Shown here piece by piece: positions 41,951-49,815 of a stretch of 64,000 nt of DNA (position 1 is its first letter; every line of letters begins with the position of its first letter). Source of the DNA: Armatimonas rosea (lineage in GTDB: Bacteria > Armatimonadota > Armatimonadia > Armatimonadales > Armatimonadaceae); contig NZ_JACHGW010000001.1 of assembly GCF_014202505.1 (NCBI RefSeq), forward strand, positions 1,630,697 to 1,694,696, given 5' to 3'. The position numbers and the translations under genes were made by a program. The notes under the pieces are model-generated. The model was given only the letters and a program-made list of their open reading frames with translations, had not been told where the DNA came from and did not search any database.

Positions 41951-42608
41951 AGGGTTTCTCCTTGGCGAGCTTGTAGACAAAGAAGACAAAACCGACGAGA
42001 CAGGCCCACTGTGCGGTTGAGAGCCCCCCGTGGCGGGTCGCACCGTCGCGGAAGAACTCGATCACAAAGCGGGCGGGGCAGTAGAGCACTCCTTGGAGGT
42101 ACCAGAGGCCGTTCTCGGCGGGGCGGCGGTAGGTCTCTGCGACGAGTAGGAGCACAAAGATCAGAGCGCAGGCGGCGGAGAGGTAGAGCTGGGTTGGGTG
42201 GTGCCCGGCGATTGCCCAAGGGAGTGTGCACTCCCGCCCACCGCAGCAGCCCCCGAGAAAGCACCCCCAGCGCCCCACGGCCTCGCCTGCCATGAGCGCG
42301 ACCGCAAAGAGATCGCCCGTCGGGCGCACCAGCCCGAGGCGCTTCTTGGCGAGCATCACGGCCAGGTAGCCCCCGAGAATCCCCCCGAGGACGCTCTTGC
42401 CGGTGCCGCCGCTGGTCGCGAGAAACTGCCCGACATTGGCCCCCAGGAGCCCTCCGATCAGCCCGGTCATCGCGACATAGCCGATTCCCTCGGTGAGGAG
42501 GCGGCGCTTTTGGGCAAAGAGGCAGAAGACTAAGATCCCAACACTATAGGCCAAGGCATAGACCTGCGATGCGGGGGTGAAGTGCATCAGGGCCGCGAGG
42601 GGAATCAT
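41919..42608 (-). CDS. Lgt-family membrane protein with altered catalytic motifs
   Basis: A 229-residue polytopic membrane protein of the prolipoprotein diacylglyceryl transferase family. The Lgt signature GRxGNFxNGE is present as GRWGCFLGGCCGG, keeping the Arg but replacing Asn by Cys and adding a Cys pair. The HGG motif with the essential His is replaced by SVLGGILGG. The terminal GLYL..YCPARFVIEFFRDG segment matches the family. Because key residues differ, lipoprotein acylation is doubtful; another lipid transfer reaction is possible. ATG at 42608 has TACAAT five bases upstream, divergent from the lactonase promoter. Confidence 0.75.
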   Translation of the reverse strand: MIPLAALMHFTPASQVYALAYSVGILVFCLFAQKRRLLTEGIGYVAMTGLIGGLLGANVGQFLATSGGTGKSVLGGILGGYLAVMLAKKRLGLVRPTGDLFAVALMAGEAVGRWGCFLGGCCGGRECTLPWAIAGHHPTQLYLSAACALIFVLLLVAETYRRPAENGLWYLQGVLYCPARFVIEFFRDGATRHGGLSTAQWACLVGFVFFVYKLAKEKPFATVSTLPLP

Positions 42609-42613
42609 AGCGC

Positions 42614-42619
42614 ATTGTA
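42614..42619 (-). promoter_or_regulatory. TACAAT -10 box of the Lgt-like gene
   Basis: Minus strand TACAAT-GCGCT-ATG, five bases before the start, no Shine-Dalgarno. Confidence 0.6.
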
Positions 42620-42659
42620 GCGCATGCCGGGGGCTAAAAGTCCCCGACTGAAAGAAAGA

Positions 42660-42712
42660 GAGCGTCCCGAGGACGCGCAAACGGCGTATGCCTCTGCGTC
42701 CTCGGGACGCTC
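42660..42712. repeat. 17-base perfect inverted repeat between divergent genes
   Basis: GAGCGTCCCGAGGACGC (42660-42676) pairs with GCGTCCTCGGGACGCTC (42696-42712) across a 19-base loop. The right arm recurs at 63700-63716. It separates the Lgt-like and lactonase promoters. Confidence 0.8.
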
Positions 42713-42756
42713 CCAGATTCGTAGGCAGGTATTTCCAATGCCCGCACGACGGCAGG

Positions 42757-42762
42757 TATAAT
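42757..42762 (+). promoter_or_regulatory. TATAAT -10 box of the lactonase gene
   Basis: TATAAT-GCCCACC-ATG, seven bases before the start codon. Consistent with a transcript starting at the ATG. Confidence 0.65.
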
Positions 42763-42769
42763 GCCCACC

Positions 42770-43819
42770 ATGAGTATTGTATTTGTTGGGACCTACACCA
42801 AAGATAACCAGAGCGACGGGGTCTATGCCTTTCGCATGGACGACACCACGGGGGCGTGGACACGGATCGCGCAGAACATCCCCAAGATCAATAACCCCTC
42901 ATTTCTGGTGGCAGATCGCAAGAACCACCGCCTCTTTGCCACAGGGGAGGTGGGCGAGGGGATCGTGGCGGCGTTTCGCTACGACCCGGTGAGCGGGGCA
43001 CTGACCTTTGTTAACCAGCAGCCGTCACAGGGGGCCGATCCCTGTCACCTCTCGGTGCTGAAGACGGGGAGTCATGTGCTCGTCGCCAACTACTCCAGCG
43101 GGACCTTTGCGATGCTCCCGGTCAGTGCCGATGGCTCGCTCCGCCCCGCCACGGACACGATCCAAGATAGCGGGACGGGGCCCAACAAAGGCCGCCAGGA
43201 AGGGCCGCACGCCCACTCGATCAACCTCGATACGAGCAACAAGCTGGCCTACGGCTGCGACCTGGGCACCGACAAGGTCATGATCTTCCGGCCCAACCCC
43301 AAGACCGGAAAGCTGGTCCCCAACGACCCCGCCTTTGCCGCGGTACACCCCGGCGGCGGCCCGCGCCACTTTGCATTTCATCCCAAGAAGCCGGTTGTCT
43401 ACTCCATCAACGAGCTGGACTGCACGGTGACAGTCTTTGCGTGGGACAAGGTGTCGGGGGCGCTGCGCGAGCTCCAGACCATCACGACCCTCCCGCGGCC
43501 CTACCAGCCCACCGACTCCTGCGCCGATGTGCACGTGAGCGCGGACGGCAAGTTCCTCTACGGCTCCAACCGCGGCCACGATAGTATCGCGATCTTTGCA
43601 ATCGGGGCGGATGGCAAGCTGACGACGGTGGGCAATGAGTCCACGCAAGGCAAGACCCCACGCAACTTCGCGATCGATCCCAGTGGGAATTTCTTGTTTG
43701 CCGCCAACCAGAATAGCAACACGATTGTCGCCTACAAGATCGACAAGAAGACCGGCAAGCTCACGGCGACCGGAGCGAAGATCGAGGTTCCTGCTCCCGT
43801 CTGCATTGTCTTTGGGTAG
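42770..43819 (+). CDS. Lactonase family seven-bladed propeller (6-phosphogluconolactonase-like)
   Basis: A 349-residue protein of the YbhE/Pgl propeller family: repeated blades such as FAFHPKKPVVYSINELDCTVTVF and VHVSADGKFLYGSNRGHDSIAIF, with the family segment GPHAHSINLD that contributes catalytic residues. It hydrolyses a sugar lactone, 6-phosphogluconolactone in characterised members, in the cytoplasm; many relatives act on other lactones. No signal peptide. ATG at 42770 is preferred over ATG three codons earlier because of the -10 spacing. It stands alone, convergent with the Gfo/Idh gene. Confidence 0.88.
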   Translation: MSIVFVGTYTKDNQSDGVYAFRMDDTTGAWTRIAQNIPKINNPSFLVADRKNHRLFATGEVGEGIVAAFRYDPVSGALTFVNQQPSQGADPCHLSVLKTGSHVLVANYSSGTFAMLPVSADGSLRPATDTIQDSGTGPNKGRQEGPHAHSINLDTSNKLAYGCDLGTDKVMIFRPNPKTGKLVPNDPAFAAVHPGGGPRHFAFHPKKPVVYSINELDCTVTVFAWDKVSGALRELQTITTLPRPYQPTDSCADVHVSADGKFLYGSNRGHDSIAIFAIGADGKLTTVGNESTQGKTPRNFAIDPSGNFLFAANQNSNTIVAYKIDKKTGKLTATGAKIEVPAPVCIVFG

Positions 43820-43823
43820 TTCG

Positions 43824-43954
43824 CTGGGGCCTGAAAGGCCCCAGCTCGAACCGCGCAAGCGCGAAGCGGGCCGAGCCCGCGGAGAAATCTAGGCGCTCAA
43901 CGCGCCCACAGGGCGCTTCGCCGAAGGCGGCTTAGACGGGGCCTTTCAGGCCCC
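43824..43954. repeat. Pair of inverted REP-like hairpins between convergent genes
   Basis: GGGGCCTGAAAGGCCCC (43826-43842, with one more pair on each side) and its complement GGGGCCTTTCAGGCCCC (43938-43954), with other small hairpins between. The right hairpin supplies the stop codon of the Gfo/Idh gene. Could also serve as bidirectional terminator, but no U tracts are present. Confidence 0.7.
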
Positions 43955-44938
43955 GGCGTAGACCGCGAGGCACGCGGCGAGGTTGGCGCGTGCATCGGCG
44001 GCGGACCAGGGTATGTCTGCGTTGCTCTGGAGCGCCTCGGCGAGGGAGTCGAGGTGGAAGAAGGGGGACGGGTCTGGGGTGTGCCGGGTCTCTTCGCCAT
44101 TGGCCGTCACGATCCAGTCGTTGCCCTCGGGGCGGATCTGGCCGTGGGTACCGATAAAGAGCACACGGTGTGCGCCGCCGCCTGGTGCCGCCGCCCAGGT
44201 ATCTTCCAGCATCACCGAGACCGCGGAGCCGCCCGCGCGTGGCTGGAGCTTGAGGAGCGCGATCCCGTAGTCCTCCAGGGGGAGAGTCGTGTGCACCCGG
44301 TTCTCGATCAGCCCCGCACTCCAGACAATCTCCCCGTCGAAGACAAAGCGTGCCAGGTCGATGGCGTAGATCGCGTGGTCGGCCCACGCGCCGGTGGGAG
44401 CCTGGCTGGAGTCGATCCACCAGCTGGGGGCACCGCTGGGCTGACCGGGCCAGGGCGACGGTAGCCCGCCGTGGCCGATCTGGTGGTAGGAGAGGGGCGT
44501 GCCGATCGCGCCGGACTGGAGCAGCTCGCGGAGCTTGAGGACCCGCGGGGTGAGGCGCTGCATGCCCTCAAACGAGCCATAGAACTTGCCCGCTACCTCC
44601 GCGGCGACAATCACCGAGTCCAGCTCCGCGACCGTCCGTGCGGGGGGCTTGACCGCGACGACATGCTTGCCCGCCGCGAGGGCTTGCTTGGCCAGCTCCG
44701 GTGCGGCGGCCGTGGGGGCGCAGATCGCCACCAGGTGCACATCGTCGCGAGCCAGCAGGGGGGCGGCGGTCTCGGTGACCTGGATCTCGGGGTACTTCTC
44801 GCTCGCCCAGGCACGGTGGGTGGCATCTGGAGAGCTCACCCCGATCAGGGCGACTCTCTCCGACTTGCTTGCAATCTCACAGACACCATGGGCGGTGTAC
44901 CAGTGGTCTAGACCCAGAAGGGCAACTCCAAAACGCAT
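43946..44938 (-). CDS. Gfo/Idh/MocA family oxidoreductase
   Basis: A 330-residue NAD(P)-dependent oxidoreductase-like protein. The N-terminal Rossmann part has VALLGLDHWYTAHG in place of a canonical GxGxxG, then VHLVAICAPT and the conserved Lys in HVVAVKPPA. The C-terminal alpha/beta domain begins around RVLKLRELLQSGAIG. These enzymes oxidise or epimerise sugars and inositols. The unusual nucleotide loop means cofactor binding should be checked. ATG at 44938 is three bases after the FmdB gene, so it belongs to the sigma-factor operon. The last two residues and the stop lie in a REP-like hairpin. Confidence 0.85.
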   Translation of the reverse strand: MRFGVALLGLDHWYTAHGVCEIASKSERVALIGVSSPDATHRAWASEKYPEIQVTETAAPLLARDDVHLVAICAPTAAAPELAKQALAAGKHVVAVKPPARTVAELDSVIVAAEVAGKFYGSFEGMQRLTPRVLKLRELLQSGAIGTPLSYHQIGHGGLPSPWPGQPSGAPSWWIDSSQAPTGAWADHAIYAIDLARFVFDGEIVWSAGLIENRVHTTLPLEDYGIALLKLQPRAGGSAVSVMLEDTWAAAPGGGAHRVLFIGTHGQIRPEGNDWIVTANGEETRHTPDPSPFFHLDSLAEALQSNADIPWSAADARANLAACLAVYAGA

Positions 44939-44941
44939 CTC

Positions 44942-45262
44942 TTACTCCTCACTCTCGGCAGCGGTCTCGAAGAGCTCCTCGACATCGTCGCCACTTAGGT
45001 CCGCATCCATCCCATGGGCGACCTCTTTCATCAGGTGGCGCATGGCCTGGGGGCTACTCTCGTCCACAGTATCCGCCAGCTCCGCCAAGGAGTCCAGCGC
45101 TTCGTCGGCGGAGCGTAGGCGGGCAAAGCGGGAGACCAGCTTGCGGACATTCTTGCTCCCACAGCGCGGGCACTGGATTGGAGCGGGGTTTGCCAGCATC
45201 CCCACCAGCTCGGAGAAGCGTTTTTGGGGACAGTCGTTGCAGGCGAACTCAAAGATCGGCAT
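44942..45262 (-). CDS. FmdB-type zinc-ribbon regulatory protein
   Basis: A 106-residue protein with the FmdB start MPIFEFACNDC and a CPRCGS second knuckle, forming a zinc ribbon in the first 40 residues. The first pair is CNDC, as in the family. The acidic tail (DDVEELFETAAESEE) is unstructured-looking. FmdB-like proteins are presumed regulators of unknown target; the name comes from amide and formamide gene clusters. It sits 11 bases after the anti-sigma gene and before the oxidoreductase, in a four-gene operon. Confidence 0.85.
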   Translation of the reverse strand: MPIFEFACNDCPQKRFSELVGMLANPAPIQCPRCGSKNVRKLVSRFARLRSADEALDSLAELADTVDESSPQAMRHLMKEVAHGMDADLSGDDVEELFETAAESEE

Positions 45263-45273
45263 GAGAGGAGACG

Positions 45274-45873
45274 CTACTGCGTCGTAAAGCTGGCCTGGAA
45301 GTAGAAGCGGTGCCGGTTGGTCTGGGGAGGCGGGGTCGGGAGGGCATAGACCGTCCCACAGTAGATCGCAGGGCGCAGGACACTACTCTCCGCAGGGACC
45401 ACGTAGCAGGTCTCGGCGATATTGTTCTGGGAGGCGAGCAGGTGCTGGTGCGACGAGACCTCTAGGACCGAGAAGGCCATGGTTGCCTGGGGGGTATCGG
45501 GCTGGATCACCAGGTAGCCCCCCTCCGAGAGCGGGGTTCCTCGGCGGCTCTCCCGGGTGGTCAGGCGGGCCGTGACCGCGCAGAGCCCGATCACAGAGAG
45601 AATCGCGGCGGTGATGGTTCGAGGGCTGACCGGCATGTTGGCGTAGCGCCGGACAGTCTCTCCGACATCGGTCTGGAGGAGGCGCTCGATCTCCTCTCGG
45701 GAGACACGGGCACCCAAAGAGGCGAGGGCGCGCTTGGTCTCGGCGAGGGCGCGGTACTCCACCGTGCAAGCAGCACAAGAGTCTAGATGGCTCTGTACTC
45801 CCTCACGCTCATCGGGGGAGAGCTCTGAATCCAAATAGGCAGAGAGACGTTCTCGACAGTGACGACACGACAC
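45274..45873 (-). CDS. Membrane anti-sigma factor with zinc-finger domain
   Basis: A 199-residue protein: an N-terminal zf-HC2 domain with the HxxxCxxC-type layout (CRHCRERLSAYLD..HLDSCAAC), a helix, one transmembrane segment (about 84-101, TITAAILSVIGLCAVTA), and an exported C-terminal domain of about 95 residues. It should hold the ECF sigma factor inactive at the membrane until a signal. The start is GTG at 45873 with GAGG eight bases upstream, five bases after the sigma gene stop. The outer domain has no recognised fold. Confidence 0.85.
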   Translation of the reverse strand: MSCRHCRERLSAYLDSELSPDEREGVQSHLDSCAACTVEYRALAETKRALASLGARVSREEIERLLQTDVGETVRRYANMPVSPRTITAAILSVIGLCAVTARLTTRESRRGTPLSEGGYLVIQPDTPQATMAFSVLEVSSHQHLLASQNNIAETCYVVPAESSVLRPAIYCGTVYALPTPPPQTNRHRFYFQASFTTQ

Positions 45874-45878
45874 CGGAG

Positions 45879-46463
45879 CTACCTCAGACTAAACCCTTCC
45901 AGCCGGGCTCGGAGGAGCTTGCGGCCACGATGAAGACGAGAGCGGACGGTTCCAATCGTACAGCCGGTGAGCTTGCTGATCTCCTCGTAGGAGAGCTGCT
46001 CGATATCGGCGAGGATGACCGTCTTGCGGAAATCGGCGGGAAGCGATGCCAGAGCACGCTGGATCTGCTCATCGAGCTCCTCGTGCAGGGTCACCCGCTC
46101 GGGCTCGGTGCGCGCGTCGGGGATATCGAGGAAGAGATTGCTCTCCGCCTCGCCCGTGAGCGGGGCATCCAGGCTCGTGGTGCGCATCCGGTTCTTCTTT
46201 CGGACACCGTCCACGAATAAGTTGGACATGATCCGAAAGAGCCACTTCTCAAAAGGAAGGTCACGGCGGTAGTTGTCGAAGAAGCGGAAGGCACGCACGA
46301 AGGCCTCTTGGAGGAGGTCCTCGGCATCGGCGTGGTTGCCTGTCATCCGGTAGGCGACATGGTAGGCCTGCTTCCGGTGGCGCTGCATCAGGCGCTCAAA
46401 GACGCCGCCTGCATTTCCTCCGAAAGAAGGGCTCTCGACTGTTAGTGCTTCGCTCTCCGCCAT
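45879..46463 (-). CDS. ECF-type RNA polymerase sigma factor
   Basis: A 194-residue sigma-70 family factor with region 2 (HAEDLLQEAFVRAFRFFDNY, WLFRIMSNLFVD) and region 4 (LPADFRKTVILADIEQLSYEEISKL then TVRSRLHRGRKLLR) and no regions 1.1 or 3, as in ECF factors of the SigE/RpoE type. The N-terminal 25 residues are an extra acidic Ser/Gly-rich tail. Its anti-sigma is the next gene. Upstream, GGAAC and CGTA elements 18 bases apart resemble ECF promoters, so it may be self-activated. Confidence 0.92.
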   Translation of the reverse strand: MAESEALTVESPSFGGNAGGVFERLMQRHRKQAYHVAYRMTGNHADAEDLLQEAFVRAFRFFDNYRRDLPFEKWLFRIMSNLFVDGVRKKNRMRTTSLDAPLTGEAESNLFLDIPDARTEPERVTLHEELDEQIQRALASLPADFRKTVILADIEQLSYEEISKLTGCTIGTVRSRLHRGRKLLRARLEGFSLR

Positions 46464-46467
46464 AGTT

Positions 46468-46503
46468 ATCCTACTCTACGTCGCAAAGGCTGTGCCGCGT
46501 TCC
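46468..46503 (-). promoter_or_regulatory. Candidate ECF promoter upstream of the sigma operon
   Basis: Minus strand GGAAC (46499-46503), 18 bases, CGTA (46477-46480), which is near the usual ECF spacing of 16-17. A TAGGAT box (46468-46473) four bases before ATG is an alternative housekeeping -10. Confidence 0.4.
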
Positions 46504-46507
46504 CAAA

Positions 46508-46524
46508 TGTAAAAATATTTTACA
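46508..46524. promoter_or_regulatory. TGTAAAA-ATA-TTTTACA palindrome
   Basis: Perfect seven-base arms around three bases, immediately upstream of the candidate -35 of the sigma operon and 20 bases after the trypsin gene stop. In a GC-rich genome such an AT palindrome is a plausible repressor or activator site; a weak terminator for the upstream gene is the alternative. Confidence 0.45.
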
Positions 46525-46543
46525 ACGGCGCTAGCGGCTGGTC

Positions 46544-47455
46544 CTAGTTCTTAGACAGGGAGCGCCGCCGAAAAGTTCGCAGAAATCCCAGCCCCAGCCC
46601 CAGAAAGATCACCGAGCCCGGCTCCGGGGCACTGCTACCGGCGAGGGTACTGTTGATCCAGGCCAGGTGTGTGGAGACACGGGTCACCCCATAGAGGTCG
46701 GTGTAGGAGGAGTTGTCGGAGCCATCCCCCGCCACCCCATTGACACTGACCAGGCCATCGATCCAGCTATGGACCCCGATCACCTTCCAGGTGCCGCCGT
46801 CGTTGATGAAGGTGCCGCCACCGCTGTCGCCAAAGCTGATGCTTCCCTCCAGAGCGAGTGGGTTGTTGTCCGAGCCAAACTGGGTGAAGCGTGTGTTGGT
46901 GACGAGGTGGCTGTCAAAGTCGGCGATCAGGTAGTCGGTTGCCCAGCCCGTGAGGACACTGCTGGTCTGGTCGATCACGTTCATCGCGGCGCGCTTCTGG
47001 TTGTCACCGCCGCCCGTGTTGCCGAGGCTGCCCGTGCCGATCGCGCCATAGCCTACGGAGTAGGCGACCTGGCCTAGCTCACTGGAGCCCGTGTAGAGCT
47101 GCGCAGGAGTCACTCCCACCAGCGGGGTCGCCAGCCGGACCAGGGAGATATCCGAGCCGTTCTCAAGCTGGCCATTCCAACCCGGGGCATTAAAGACCTC
47201 CGCCACCGCGGCTGTCCCTGCGCCGGCAAGGGTGAAGCTGGCACCGCCCATGTAGATCGAGCAGTGCGCGGCACACAGGACCCACTGGGGGGCGATCAAG
47301 GTGCCGGTGCAGAACCCGAAGTTCCCGACCGCACTAAACTGAGACGCTGCTCCGAGAGTGAGGTACTGACTATCCGCGACATCGTCACGGCGCACGATAG
47401 CCTGGCTGGGAAGGGCGAGGCTCAGGGCGAGGGCACAAACAAGGAGACGCTTCAT
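46544..47455 (-). CDS. Trypsin-like serine protease with PEP-CTERM sorting signal
   Basis: A 303-residue exported protease. Signal peptide MKRLLVCALALSLALPSQA; S1 triad His64 (CAAHC), Asp102 (SDISLVRL) and Ser211 (GDSGGG). The C-terminus has PEP, a hydrophobic helix (VIFLGLGLGFL) and Arg-rich tail, the PEP-CTERM signal for exosortase sorting to the cell surface. No exosortase is in the window. ATG at 47455 is chosen over an upstream start because it begins the signal peptide. It lies upstream of the sigma operon on the same strand, separated by 80 bases carrying a palindrome. Confidence 0.93.
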   Translation of the reverse strand: MKRLLVCALALSLALPSQAIVRRDDVADSQYLTLGAASQFSAVGNFGFCTGTLIAPQWVLCAAHCSIYMGGASFTLAGAGTAAVAEVFNAPGWNGQLENGSDISLVRLATPLVGVTPAQLYTGSSELGQVAYSVGYGAIGTGSLGNTGGGDNQKRAAMNVIDQTSSVLTGWATDYLIADFDSHLVTNTRFTQFGSDNNPLALEGSISFGDSGGGTFINDGGTWKVIGVHSWIDGLVSVNGVAGDGSDNSSYTDLYGVTRVSTHLAWINSTLAGSSAPEPGSVIFLGLGLGFLRTFRRRSLSKN

Positions 47456-47508
47456 AAGAGAGGATTCCCCATGAAGCGCCCGATTTCCTACGTCCAAAAA
47501 CGCGCCAT

Positions 47509-48183
47509 CTACTTTGCGGGGCCGTTGTCGACCACGTGCATGTTGGCGATATCGACCTCACCCGGCTCGATCCCCGCCTTCACACAGAAAGTCGCGTGGA
47601 CATCGGTGTGGTCTTTGGTGGTGCGGAAGGGAAACTGGTACTGTCGCCACTCCGGGGTGAAGCGCACTTGCTTTTGGAGCTCCGCCGCGTGGGGGGAGAC
47701 TCCCTCCTCAAAGACAATATAGACCGCGGTCTTCTTCTCGGAGCGGCCCCAGAACTGAACCGTGAGGTTGTGGTTGCCCTCCACTGCCTGGGGGACAGTC
47801 TTGAGGAGCTGGGCACACCAGTACTTGTTGGGATCGACTGCCTTGACATCGAGGTGCAGGGAGTGCTGCAGGCCCGCGGGCAGGTCCGTGCTGGTCTGGA
47901 GCTTCATGGCCGCAACCGCGGGCTTCTGGGTGACTAGGGTCCACTCTTGCTTATTGGGGTCGATGAGAGAGGAGCCACCGAGGGGCTTTGGCGCACCGCT
48001 CACCGGACTGGTTGGGTCCGCACTCGAGGACGAAGCGGTTGGGGCTTTGGTGGTTTTCCCGGTACCGGTTGGAGCTGCTTCCGGGGTTTGAGGAGCGGGG
48101 CGTAGCTTGGTGAGCCCGATTCCACCACCGACAAGGAGGGCTGTGAGGACGGCCAGTCCGCCTGGTTTGAGAATAACTTTCAT
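47509..48183 (-). CDS. Membrane-anchored protein with carbohydrate-binding-like domain
   Basis: A 224-residue protein. MKVILKPGGLAVLTALLVGGGIGL is a signal anchor; a Thr/Ser/Pro-rich linker (about 28-65) follows. The remaining 150 residues form a beta sandwich resembling the CBM4/9-like fold (HNLTVQFWGRSEKKTAVYIVF, FTPEWRQYQFPF, VDIANMHVV). It probably binds a glycan outside the membrane. ATG at 48183 is preferred; ATG at 48243 would add 20 polar residues. It is divergent from the GH20 lipoprotein gene 66 bases away, suggesting shared control. Confidence 0.65.
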   Translation of the reverse strand: MKVILKPGGLAVLTALLVGGGIGLTKLRPAPQTPEAAPTGTGKTTKAPTASSSSADPTSPVSGAPKPLGGSSLIDPNKQEWTLVTQKPAVAAMKLQTSTDLPAGLQHSLHLDVKAVDPNKYWCAQLLKTVPQAVEGNHNLTVQFWGRSEKKTAVYIVFEEGVSPHAAELQKQVRFTPEWRQYQFPFRTTKDHTDVHATFCVKAGIEPGEVDIANMHVVDNGPAK

Positions 48184-48249
48184 TTGAATCGCAAACTCCG
48201 ATACGAGATATATCTTTTTATCGGACGATTTTGAGCCGAACATAAGGGT

Positions 48250-49815
48250 ATGTCTATGAAATCATGGGGGACGGAGCTACTTCCCTTGGCGACTGCCGCC
48301 ACTGTCTTGGGAGCACTGGCGACGGGTTGCCAGAAGGAGCCCCCCGCAGAGCCGGCCCCGACACCTACCCCCCTCCCCGAAGAAGGCATCCCTCTCCGAC
48401 AGCTGGCGATCGCTACCGCCTCACCGGCCCCGAGCGCCGACAAGGGCCGGCCCATGCTGATCCCACGTCCCAAAGAAGTGCAGTTTCGTGAGGGTGGGGT
48501 CTTTAAGCTTGGCCCGGAGACCCCACTTGTCGTGCTGGGAGCCCTGACCCCCCAGGAGCAGCGCGCCGTGACCGCACTCCAGGCAGCGATGACCGCACGC
48601 TTTGGTCAGCCCCTCAAGCTCTCGGCTACGGCGCTCCCCAATGCGATCCAGCTGGGGGGACCACGGCACCCGGACACGCCCCAGAGACCCGAAGGCTACC
48701 TACTCCGTGTCCTCCCCGACGGCGTGACGCTCTCTGCAAGCGATGCCCGTGGGCTCTTCTGGGGCGTGCAGACTCTCTTGCAGCTCTTTGTGGACAAGAC
48801 CGAGCTCGCCGCGGCGTCGGTGCGCGACTGGCCGACTTTGCCCCTGCGTGCGGTCCACCTCTTTCATGGCAACCGTGCACTGCCCTTTCACCAGAAGCTG
48901 ATCGAGCGCATCTTTGCCCCCCTCAAGCTCAATGCGCTCTTTCTGGAGGTCGAGCAGGTACGCTGGGACGCCGACCCGGGAGTCGCGCCACCGTGGGCCG
49001 GAACACCCGCGCAGCTTCGTGAGGAAATTGCCTTTGCCCGGGAGCGCAACCTGACAGTCTATCCCCTCCTGCAGAGCCTGGGACACATGGGCTGGCTGCT
49101 GGGCCAAGGGACAAACTCCCGCTTTGCGGAAGACCCTGCCACCCCCTACGCGCTCTGCCTCAACGACCCCGCCGCGGTGCGCTATGTCGAGCGCTTTGTC
49201 GCCGAGGCTGATGCGCTCTTCCAGGCACCGGCCTTTCACGTGGGCCTCGACGAGGTCTCGCTCAAGGGGCGCTTTCCCTACCGCTCCCGCCCCACGGCAG
49301 CGCCCGAGCTCTTTCTCAAGGGGGTCAAGCACTGGCGAGACTTCTTTGCCGCCCGTGGCAAGCCGATCTATGTCTGGGCCGACATGGCGCTCCATGCCCC
49401 CGAGGTCAAGCCCGCCTTTGGAACCGCCCCAAGCGCCAGCCAAGCCGCCGCGATCCGGGCAGGCATCCCGCGCGATGTGGTAATCGCCGACTGGCAGTAC
49501 GGCGAGCACGCGGATTTTCCGTCGCTGCGCCAGCTCAAGGGGGCGGGCTTTCAGAAGCTGGTCGCCGCGAGCTGGTACCGACCCAAGAATATCCAGACCC
49601 TCAGCCGCGCGGCAGCACAAGTCGGGGCGCAGGGGCTGATCCAGACCACCTGGTGCGGCTATGAGTCGAGCGAGGATGTTCTAAAAACGGAGGAGAAGCG
49701 CCAGTTCACCGCCATGGTGTTGGCTGCGGAGTACTTCTGGAACGGCGGTGGCCCCGCCCCAGGAGAGCTTCCCTTCTCTCCTGAGGCGGTCTTCGACCAG
49801 CGCTGGAGCGCCTAG
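48250..49815 (+). CDS. GH20-type hexosaminidase lipoprotein
   Basis: A 521-residue lipoprotein: lipobox LATGC with Cys27, a Pro/Thr-rich spacer, a GH20b domain (about 68-195, ending LPLRAVHLF) and a TIM barrel with Asp334-Glu335 in HVGLDEVSL. The barrel is shorter than that of the enzyme at 16958 and the two are only distantly related, so specificities probably differ. Expected reaction: removal of terminal N-acetylhexosamine at the cell surface. It overlaps the helicase gene by four bases at its 3' end, tail to tail. A second in-frame ATG two codons on is possible. Confidence 0.85.
   Translation: MSMKSWGTELLPLATAATVLGALATGCQKEPPAEPAPTPTPLPEEGIPLRQLAIATASPAPSADKGRPMLIPRPKEVQFREGGVFKLGPETPLVVLGALTPQEQRAVTALQAAMTARFGQPLKLSATALPNAIQLGGPRHPDTPQRPEGYLLRVLPDGVTLSASDARGLFWGVQTLLQLFVDKTELAAASVRDWPTLPLRAVHLFHGNRALPFHQKLIERIFAPLKLNALFLEVEQVRWDADPGVAPPWAGTPAQLREEIAFARERNLTVYPLLQSLGHMGWLLGQGTNSRFAEDPATPYALCLNDPAAVRYVERFVAEADALFQAPAFHVGLDEVSLKGRFPYRSRPTAAPELFLKGVKHWRDFFAARGKPIYVWADMALHAPEVKPAFGTAPSASQAAAIRAGIPRDVVIADWQYGEHADFPSLRQLKGAGFQKLVAASWYRPKNIQTLSRAAAQVGAQGLIQTTWCGYESSEDVLKTEEKRQFTAMVLAAEYFWNGGGPAPGELPFSPEAVFDQRWSA

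Noticed and set aside
48700..49620. 306-codon minus-strand frame over the GH20 lipoprotein gene
   Set aside because: The plus strand has lipobox, GH20b domain and catalytic Asp-Glu.
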